Origin: Ischnura elegans
Taxonomy: Eukaryota; Arthropoda; Insecta; Odonata; Coenagrionidae
Length of the DNA stretch: 64,000 nt
Direction: 5' to 3'
NCBI RefSeq assembly: GCF_921293095.1
Contig: NW_025791724.1
Span: 124,001 to 188,000 of the forward strand
Shown here: piece after piece, positions 55,738-64,000 of the stretch
Numbering within the stretch: position 1 is the first letter of the stretch
Layout: each line of letters starts with the position of its first letter
The notes under the pieces: model-generated
Database searches by the model: none
The model's input: the letters and a program-made list of their open reading frames with translations, nothing else
What the model was told of the DNA's origin: nothing
Made by a program: the position numbers and the translations under genes

Positions 55738-55748
55738 AGTAACTGAAG
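55738..55748. repeat. Target site duplication of LINE B, promoter side
   Basis: AGTAACTGAAG, containing the H3 initiator on the minus strand. Confidence 0.95.
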
Positions 55749-55772
55749 CGGCCGATTTCTCGACCCAATATA
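55741..55772 (-). promoter_or_regulatory. H3 core promoter, unit 2, facing LINE B
   Basis: TATATT at 55772-55767 and TCAGTT at 55746-55741, same 28-nt spacing as in unit 1. The predicted start (55744) is 6 nt before the LINE B 5' end. Confidence 0.75.
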
Positions 55773-55821
55773 TTGGCATGAGTGTGTAGACTCTTACATG
55801 TGCCGAAATGTGATTGGCTGA

Positions 55822-56148
<327 letters not shown>

Positions 56149-56207
56149 ATTTCCATCGCGGCAGCAGCCCATTACATCTGGCAGCTGCAGCATCATCGAA
56201 TAACAAA

Positions 56208-56258
56208 GGTCCTTTTCAGGACCATAGAACATGCAGGATATTATTTGCCATTGCTTAC
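56208..56258 (+). terminator. H4 3' stem-loop and downstream element, unit 2
   Basis: GGTCCTTTTCAGGACC at 56208-56223 and TTTGCCATTGCTTAC at 56244-56258. Confidence 0.93.
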
Positions 56259-57008
56259 ACTCGTCGCAATCACAGAAATGTGATGTCATCGATAATACAT
56301 GAGAACTACGGTACTGGTTGAGTAAAGAAAAAAAAAATTGATGGAATTGTCACATGACAAGTTACTATTATGCTAGTAAACCAAATACTTTCATTCATAT
56401 TGAAAGTTGATTGAGTAAACTGCTGAGGGACGATCAATTTGTTTCTATTTCTTAATCCAACCCATATTACCGACTTCAACAATAATGGTCACTAAGTGTT
56501 CTATTTCCGGTAGTTATTGTTACATTTTACAGCGGCACAAGCCGTTAACAATGTCGTCCATTGATAGTGTTACTTAGCAACGACCAAACGCCTTCGTCGA
56601 TTTTCAAACAATTCTTCGACCGAATGCGGTGACTATGACACATTGTTATACATCGCCTATCTGTTGCTTAGAAACGCACTGCTGCCAACATATTTTCAAA
56701 CTGCTACATAGCATTCGGACTTTTTGGATATCCATTCAAATGTTCCTTTTACAAGGCGAAGCTATGGTATTGCAACATGTTTTTCCCCCATCATAATACT
56801 AATCCCTTAATTACTATTCATTCATCATCACAGTTTCTCTAACTCTGTTGGTATGCTTTCGTCACACTTGCTATCGTTCTATTATGTTATAATTTTCAAA
56901 TTTTATAACCACTTGACAACTCGATCCACGACCTCTCCACCAGAGAAACAGAAAGTAATTTCTAGACTTTTTATGTGCACATTCTGGGAAGAGTACCAAA
57001 TTCTTTGA
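56259..57008. other. H4-H2A convergent intergenic region, unit 2
   Basis: Counterpart of 19139-19888; no gene. Confidence 0.7.
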
Positions 57009-57059
57009 CATAGTCGTAAGACTGACAGACCTAGATGGTTTGCGGTCCTAAAAAGGACC
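57009..57059 (-). terminator. H2A 3' stem-loop, unit 2
   Basis: Minus strand GGTCCTTTTTAGGACC at 57044-57059; diverged downstream element as in unit 1. Confidence 0.9.
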
Positions 57060-57091
57060 ATTTTTTTATTCTCTTCGTAAGAAGAGAACGC

Positions 57092-57546
<455 letters not shown>

Positions 57547-57586
57547 CATTTTATGGCCTGCCGCTGGCCGACTGCTCCGTCTACTC

Positions 57587-57655
57587 GACCAATCCGGTGT
57601 CGGCGAGTCCCGACTTCACGGCATATAATAAAAATCTAGCCAAAAATTTTCATTC
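57587..57655 (+). promoter_or_regulatory. H2B core promoter, unit 2
   Basis: CCAAT near 57587, TATAATAAAA at 57624-57633 and initiator TCATTC at 57650-57655. Confidence 0.85.
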
Positions 57656-57682
57656 TCGCTGCTACGCAACGTTGGTACCAAC

Positions 57683-58054
57683 ATGCCACCCAAGACTAGC
57701 GGAAAGGCTGCCAAGAAGGCCGGCAAGGCCCAGAAGAACATCTCCAAGGGAGACAAGAAGAAGAAGCGCAGGAGGAAGGAGAGCTACGCAATCTACATCT
57801 ACAAGGTCTTGAAGCAGGTCCACCCTGACACCGGTATCTCCTCCAAGGCCATGAACATCATGAACTCCTTCGTCAACGACATCTTCGAGAGGATCGCCGC
57901 CGAGGCTTCCCGTCTCGCTCATTACAACAAGCGCTCCACCATCACCTCCAGGGAGGTGCAGACCGCCGTCAGGCTCCTGCTCCCCGGTGAACTGGCCAAG
58001 CACGCCGTGTCTGAGGGCACCAAGGCTGTGACCAAGTACACCAGCTCCAAGTAA
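57683..58054 (+). CDS. H2B: Histone H2B, unit 2
   Basis: 123 aa, protein identical to unit 1, with intact promoter, 31-nt leader and stem-loop. With H2A upstream also intact, this pair is the undamaged core histone pair of unit 2. Confidence 0.98.
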   Translation: MPPKTSGKAAKKAGKAQKNISKGDKKKKRRRKESYAIYIYKVLKQVHPDTGISSKAMNIMNSFVNDIFERIAAEASRLAHYNKRSTITSREVQTAVRLLLPGELAKHAVSEGTKAVTKYTSSK

Positions 58055-58075
58055 ATTACTTGGTAGCGCCCCAAC

Positions 58076-58125
58076 GGCCCTTTTTAGGGCCCTACATCAT
58101 TCAGTGTGATGTTTCCATTGCTTAC
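58076..58125 (+). terminator. H2B 3' stem-loop and downstream element, unit 2
   Basis: GGCCCTTTTTAGGGCC at 58076-58091 and TTTCCATTGCTTAC at 58112-58125. Confidence 0.95.
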
Positions 58126-58995
58126 TTCAACGACAAAAACGAAGTTCCACTTTAAAATTCACAACGGTAGTCCATATCTCATTTTCAGTGCTCAGAAGGT
58201 CCTAATTGTTATGATTACTCCTTGGTTGCCATAGCAACAGATTGTTGATCATTCATCAGTTATTTCATTCCAACAGTCGGTGATTGTTGGCGTCGCATTG
58301 TCAAAGCGAAGTGTGACGGTGTCTCCGGGCTCTCTCAAATGTTCAAGTTCAAAAATCGTTTTTCCACGAGCATAACAGATACAATGTTCCCACAAATTAA
58401 TAATTTATGCAACATTATTTTCTCTTTCCTTATCTTCATGGCAGATGTTTTTCCTTTCCCTCTATCGCGTACATGAATTTCTACTATCGCTATATGTAAA
58501 GTCCTCCGTAACGTCTCCACAGTTCCTCGTTGCATGACAATCCGTCCAGTGCGTTCAAATTTTGTCTACTTGCAGCCGCACGAGACGATCGTTAACGTTA
58601 TTTCCTTGTTATGACAACAAAAGGCACTTTGTAACTCAGAAAACTGGTGGGACTGTTTCTCTTACGTCAAACCGTTTGTCCGTTATTCCATCATTTTCAG
58701 TTCACTCCATATTCCACGTTGGCAGCCCATTGTAATCCATCTTCGAAAGCCTCTACTTTGTCACGGGAGGTCCGCGCTTCAGCTGTCTTCCTTTCCGCAA
58801 CATTTATGAAAACTAACTCTTACAGATCCATTTCCGAAACTGATACTTTTGAAATGGAAATTTTTTATGCGCCGTTGATGCTCAATTTCATTCCTGTATG
58901 ACATTTCACTCCAAATTGTTACAAAGTCAGATAGTGAACTATCGAATCTAATCACCGAATGAGTATAACATTCTTCAAAAGCCATACATATCTTC
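58126..58995. other. H2B-5S intergenic spacer, unit 2
   Basis: Counterpart of 26639-27508, with the X-box palindrome at 58225-58238. No gene. Confidence 0.65.
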
Positions 58996-59021
58996 GCCAA
59001 CGGCCATACCACGTTGAATAC
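58996..59021 (+). rRNA. 5S rRNA: 5S rRNA, first 26 nt, unit 2 (split by LINE D)
   Basis: Same split point as in unit 1. Confidence 0.9.
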
Positions 59022-59243
59022 GCGAGGCGAGAGGACGTCTAGAGAGAGAGCTCCCGACCGTATTTTGTTTTTCGTGGATTTCGGAACCGGTTCTAAGCCC
59101 CGGCGATCGCACCCTGCGATCGCCGGGAGCCTTGCTGAGTGCGGGCTCGGACAGTTTTTGCGATTTTGTGACGCGACTAAAAAACGTGTGACACACGTAA
59201 GTGTGTTTAAACAAGTTAAACTCTAGTGCAACAGGGGTTAGCC

Positions 59244-60566
59244 ATGGAATACCCAAAGGTCAACACCCTATGTTTGGAGTTTGAGAAGAATTTTGAAGCA
59301 CCACAGCCCCTAGAGATCCATGATTTCATCATGTCAGAGCTCGGGGTTCGGATCGAAGAGGCAGTAGCGGTAGTAATAACAAACAAAAGAAGAACGATTT
59401 TTTTGAAATTGAAGACGGAGGGAAGAATGGAAGAAATACTCGCCGCAGGCGAGTCAAGGAAGATGGGCAACAGGGAGGTGAAGATTACATCGGCGAGTAG
59501 AAGAGTGACAATTGTTAAAGTTCACTTGCTGAATATTGAGGTACCGAGGGAGGAGGTGTTGAAGGCACTTGCGCCTTACGGAAAGATAATCGACTACCAA
59601 CTAAACACTTGGGCTGGCCCGAAAACGTTAGCGGGCACTTACACGGGTGCCCGCAGCGTCAAAATGGAATTGACAAAAGACATCCCGTCGTATCTACAGG
59701 TGGCTAGATACAGAGCAGCGATTTATTATTACGGGCAAAAGCCGACGTGCTCTAGGTGTGGGGAGACATCGCATTTGAGGATAAACTGCCCACTCATACT
59801 AAGTGTGGGCCCCAACTCTACGTACGCCGAGAGGGTGAGGGGGGAAGATCCCATGGAAGTGAGCGAAATAGGTAAAGAACAAACTCAAATGGAAGAAGAG
59901 GTGGAGAGAGCGGTGCGGGAGCAAAGCGAGAACACGCAGGAAGGAGAAGAAACCAAGGGGGGAAACATTCCGGCGGTGGAAGAGCAACAAGGGACTGAGA
60001 TGAAAGTGGACAAGAGTGACATCGAAGAAGTTTCCGGGGGGAGTGGAAAAACAGAGGGTGCAGGAGCTACTCCGGAAGCAGAGAATATGGAGTCGGACAA
60101 CAACACAACACGAAGAAGACGAAAAAGAAACAGCGGAAGGCGAGGAAAAAGAAAAAATTCAACGTCGCCGACAGGGTCGGGAGGAGGCACAGAAGAGGGA
60201 GAGAGGAACATAGACGAATATTCGTCGAACACATCAAATGCTGAGATGGAGGTCGAGGAAATAATTATAGAAGACGAGGAAGACAAGGAGGAAGAGGCCG
60301 AAACGAAAGAGGGTTGGACCGTTCCCAAGACTTCTTTCCCCGTGCCGAAAGGTTTTACTTTTACCATGGGGAGGGAGACTGACGAAGAAACAACAGAAGA
60401 AGAAGAAGAACCAGGAGTGTCAAGAAGGGGGCAGATGAGTGGACATAGAATGACAAAACTACAAAGTGAAACAGAAACACTTAAAAAAGCATTTCTTAAA
60501 CAAAACACTGATTCCGAAAAGAGAGAGCTAAAGAAAACGAAAAAACACAAGGCACAACAGAAATGA
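59244..60566 (+). CDS. LINE D ORF1, unit 2
   Basis: 440 aa, nearly identical to the unit 1 copy (for example SRRGQMSG instead of SRLWQMSG). RRM-like region, single CCHC knuckle CSRCGETSHLRINC and acidic C-terminal half are kept. The frame has stayed open in both copies although ORF2 is lost. Confidence 0.85.
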   Translation: MEYPKVNTLCLEFEKNFEAPQPLEIHDFIMSELGVRIEEAVAVVITNKRRTIFLKLKTEGRMEEILAAGESRKMGNREVKITSASRRVTIVKVHLLNIEVPREEVLKALAPYGKIIDYQLNTWAGPKTLAGTYTGARSVKMELTKDIPSYLQVARYRAAIYYYGQKPTCSRCGETSHLRINCPLILSVGPNSTYAERVRGEDPMEVSEIGKEQTQMEEEVERAVREQSENTQEGEETKGGNIPAVEEQQGTEMKVDKSDIEEVSGGSGKTEGAGATPEAENMESDNNTTRRRRKRNSGRRGKRKNSTSPTGSGGGTEEGERNIDEYSSNTSNAEMEVEEIIIEDEEDKEEEAETKEGWTVPKTSFPVPKGFTFTMGRETDEETTEEEEEPGVSRRGQMSGHRMTKLQSETETLKKAFLKQNTDSEKRELKKTKKHKAQQK

Positions 60567-60923
60567 AAGACAGAAAATCACACATAAATTCGGGGGGGTT
60601 GGGGGAAATAGGAAAAGTACGCTGTACTGACATCATTTTCTCAAAATTTATTACAGGACAAAAGATGCAGCCTTGCCGGGGGAGCGGAAACGGGAGCACG
60701 AAGTCCGGTGAATCGACGAGAGCTGAGATTCTACACACCAAGGTTGGCAGCCCGTGCTGCAGAGGCCAGAGCAACGAGACACCGAGGGCTATTTTTAGCC
60801 TCAGAGTCGGAGAAAACCCGTTACGTGACCCACTTCGGTGCGAGGAATGCCGAGCAGCGGGAACAAAGCAGGCTGACACATCACAATGGCGAAGCAAAGG
60901 CAAGAAACGAGAATGTGTTTTGA
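60563..60923 (+). pseudogene. LINE D ORF2 remnant, unit 2
   Basis: Same short start and C-terminal-like piece as in unit 1. Confidence 0.45.
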
Positions 60924-61002
60924 TAAGATACAACTATGCACTAATGTTTAAAATAGAAAATGCAAATCGAGTTTTATCTATATGTTCGATGTTAATGACC
61001 GT

Positions 61003-61728
61003 AAGGTATTTTTATTACGGGTTCAATTTAAAAACAAATGAACACGAAAAAGTAAGAGGAAGTTTTAAGACTAAAAATACAGTGTTTGCCTCATACGCCC
61101 AGTTAGCCCAGGGGATGTGTCGCGGGCTACCGCCCAGATTTGTGGGAAAACGCAGGTTCGAACCCAAGCAAGAACTTTCAAAGATGTGTTTTTTCCGCTC
61201 AATTTCCTTTCTAAATTTTGTATCTTCTTTGTGTCTTTTATTGGTATAAATGATCATAGTGTGTTCCTATTACGAGCTCAATTTAAAAATAAATGAACAC
61301 GAAAAAGTAAGAGGAAGTTTTAAGACTAAAAATACAGTGTTTGCCTCATACGCCCAGTTAGCCCAGGGGATGTGTCGCGGGCTACTGCCCAGACCTGTGG
61401 GAAAACGCAGGTTCGAACCCAAGCAAGAACTTTCAAAGATGTGTTTTTTCCGCTCAATTTCCTTTCTAAATTTTGTATCTTCTTTGTGTCTTTTATTGGT
61501 ATTAATGATCATAGTGTGTTCCTATTACGAGCTCAATTTAAAAACAAATGAACACGAAAAAGTAAGAGGAAGTTTTAAGACTAAAAATACAGTGTTTGCC
61601 TCAAGCGCCCAGTTAGCCCAGGGGATGTGTCGCGGGCTACTGCCAAGACCTGTGGGAAAACGCAGGTTCGAACCCAAGCAAGGACTTTCAAAGATGTGTT
61701 TTTTACGCTCAATTTTCCTACTAATTTT
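61003..61728 (+). repeat. Tandem repeats with tRNA-like core, unit 2
   Basis: Three copies of about 255 bp, each with GGTTCGAACCC. The second copy here resembles the first more than in unit 1, so the copies have been reshuffled or converted between units. Confidence 0.7.
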
Positions 61729-62006
61729 TATATCTTCTTTTTGTCTGTTATTGGTTTTCTCCTTTTCACGATATGATGGTTAACTTATATCACGTCAAAA
61801 CATTCATGAAAATCGTAACATTTAACGCAGCGGGTATTATAAATCCTGCAAAAAATAAACAAATATTTTAAATGAGTGACTGTTTGAGCTAAAAGCTGAA
61901 TATGTTAATTTATCTTTCACGATTTTTGTAGATTTTGTTTTATAACCTCGTAATATGTGAATTTGTAAAAAGTTTTGTTGCTCGGTTTACTATCCCGAAC
62001 ATAAGA

Positions 62007-62084
62007 GCAGTGATAGCCTAGTGGATCGACGTCCGGCTGGTGAGGGGAGAGTTTTGCTGTGTTCGGCCGGGCGTTCAAATCAAA
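62007..62084 (+). repeat. Second tRNA-like segment in LINE D, unit 2
   Basis: TAGCCTAGTGG and GCGTTCAAATC as in unit 1. Confidence 0.55.
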
Positions 62085-62227
62085 TTTTGCTTTTTGGATT
62101 ATTGCAAACCTAGTGGTATCATATGTCCTTTATGTCTTGTTCATAAAAAGAGGTCTAAATTCAAATGTTAAAAATTTTGTCTGTAATGTTTTGTGGAAAA
62201 GAACAATAAAAAAAAAAATTTTGAATC

Positions 62228-62327
62228 AATACACCGGTTCTCGTCCGATCACCGAAGTTAAGCAACGTCGGGCCCGGATAGTACTTGGATGGGTGACCGC
62301 CTGGGAACACCGGGTGCTGTTGGTATC
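62228..62327 (+). rRNA. 5S rRNA: 5S rRNA, nt 22 to 3' end, unit 2
   Basis: Same as 30740-30839, with internal control region and T-rich terminator. Confidence 0.92.
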
Positions 62328-64000
62328 ACTTTTTATTTTTTTCCCCTATCCTTATGATAACTAATTACAAGTTATTCACCACATGCATGCGTTGAAGGAT
62401 GTGCATTGCATTTTCTTTCGCGTGAAATGGCAGTACTCCCACTTCCTTCAAGTGAAACGATTGAAACACGCCACTTCAGTTTTCCCAGTTAACTTTTCCT
62501 TATCGCGCAGAACGCTGCCTTTGTGCAGTCCATGCCATTTCTTAGGCCCATACCATTCCTTCCGTATTCTACACGTAAGTTACTCACATCGTACATACTG
62601 AAAAAAATCATATCGCTCGAGTAAATTCCGTAAGTGTAGTAAATGACATCTCATGAAGGAAACGTCGGTGATTACAGCGAAAATTATATTGTTCCACGAA
62701 CGATCGATATAACTTTTTTATTCACCACTCTTGGATAATATGTTTCTGTTCCTAGGTTGATACATTCGTTATGTCATTCATAGAGAAACCGCGCTTAAAA
62801 CAGTCAAGCCCGGAAAATTTAAATAAAGTAATGTAACGCCGAACAATATACTTCTCGAAATTATTCCTTGAGAGAACTGCTTTTCCTGTCTGCATTCCAT
62901 AATGCTCCATTTCCAGCGAATCCATTTTTAAAATTGAATGCATACCCAAAATAATTTCGATCATGAAACAGTTGACACAACAACAGGCGACATTTACTAA
63001 GCGATGGGAGCTGAAAGAAATCGCCATTACAGTAACAAGCACACCGTTGCTACAGACATTTTTCAGAAACACATTTTCAAATATCGAGTACATGAAATAA
63101 CGGAATTGAGAGACACTAAAGCACATCCGACTACTGCGGGAAACTGGCAACTATTAAACTTAAAAAAATATTTTAACTCAGCTACCACGAGCTATGCATT
63201 GCCAGAAAATGCCGAGAAAAATTCTTTAAAAAAAGAAGACGAAGGTCAATTTGTGAAATGCTTTCAACGATTAGTATTCTCCTTTTAGATTTTCTGGAAA
63301 CGAAAATTAATTCATAGCGTAATAATTAAAACCCTGCTACGTGCGATTCCCTTCATTAACCGGATCGGCTATTGATCATTCATCATTCCTTTTCTTACAC
63401 GTGTGTAGCGTCAAAAGGTGGAAGATACAAACGACGTAATGTCAGCTGTCACTGACAAACTTGCAACAATGTAATAATTAATCTCGTCATCCGCATCCCG
63501 GGACAAGTATTGCATCGTGAGTGCTCAAAAAGTAACACGCGCTGCCGCTAGATGGTGCGAGGGAGGCCACTCCGCAGTCCGGTGCCTGCCTCGCCGGGCG
63601 CGTGCAAACACAAGTTTGAACGTTCGATCCCCCGAGGGAGAGCGCACCCGGGCTATTGTTTACGACCGAGGTCAACAATGCCAATGCATACGCTGTCGAG
63701 TCCTCGGATCTTGACTGTCTCGAACAATTGCTATTAATGACAGCAATGGCACATAGCCTTTTCGTCCGAAGACGCAAAGCTTGCGTCCGTTTCGCACGTA
63801 AAATCACTTTTAAATTCAATCTATGAACACATCATTGTAAACCTGCACATTTCTCTCATTTCTCATCGTTGGTGAATGTTAATTTTGACTGAAGGAAATT
63901 AAATCCGGGCAATGCTATTAACTGCCGACCACCGAGCGTCGCTCGGCGTATCGCATTTCATTTTCGCGTTCAAAACTAGCGGACCACTTCCACTCCCATA
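62328..64000. other. Distal spacer, unit 2 (runs off window)
   Basis: Counterpart of 30840-32512. CTCF-like motif CCGCTAGATGGTGC at 63545-63558. No gene. Confidence 0.65.
63545..63558 (+). promoter_or_regulatory. CTCF-like motif 1, unit 2
   Basis: Same as 32057-32070. Confidence 0.5.

Larger units (their letters stand above)
59022..62227 (+). mobile_element. LINE D inside 5S, unit 2
   Basis: Same element, site and internal deletion as 27535-30739, with scattered substitutions. Three tandem 255-bp repeats are again present at about 61003-61728 and the second tRNA-like segment at 62007-62084. It is shared by both units, unlike LINEs A, B and C, so it is older in the array. Confidence 0.88.

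Overview
The window is eukaryotic, almost certainly from an insect, and holds one complete unit (1-38337) and most of a second unit (38338-64000) of a giant tandem histone gene repeat. All five replication-dependent histones are present in each unit: intronless, with a 3' histone stem-loop, and with protein sequences of insect type (124-aa H2A, 123-aa H2B, H4 starting MTGRGK, H3 with A31/S96/SAVM). I cannot name the order or species.

Unit layout: spacer with a diverged 5S rRNA copy; a 345-bp satellite array; a CpG-rich tract; H1 (+); H3 (-) and H4 (+) sharing a divergent promoter; H2A (-) and H2B (+) sharing a second divergent promoter; a second 5S gene split by a LINE; then about 7.5 kb of spacer built from old duplications, carrying CTCF-like motifs. 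The units are nearly identical outside the mobile elements, except that unit 2 has four fewer satellite monomers.

The most interesting content is the mobile elements. Two distinct Jockey-like LINE families (called A and B here) sit at exactly the same base of the H3 promoter, A in unit 1 and B in unit 2, flanked by the same 11-bp target duplication. A third, gag-only family (C) sits twice in tandem in the H2A promoter of unit 1; unit 2 has the empty site. In every case the target duplication contains the predicted histone transcription start (28 nt from the TATA box), and the element lies in the direction of histone transcription. The histone promoter is therefore placed to transcribe the element from its first bases, while the histone gene is cut off from its TATA box. 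A, B and C also carry, inside ORF1, repeated palindromes matching the histone 3' stem-loop (one is identical to the stem-loop of the local H1 gene), and a perfect 12-bp dyad around the ORF1 start codon. I interpret them as histone-start-site-specific retrotransposons; I do not know of a described family with this target, but could not search.

A fourth LINE (D), with a Tx1/L1-like ORF1, splits the 5S gene after nucleotide 26 in both units and carries a tRNA-derived tandem repeat in its 3' region. In unit 2 the H4 gene has lost its transcription start and N-terminal tail through a 68-bp deletion. Each unit is thus partly disabled, like R1/R2-bearing rDNA units.
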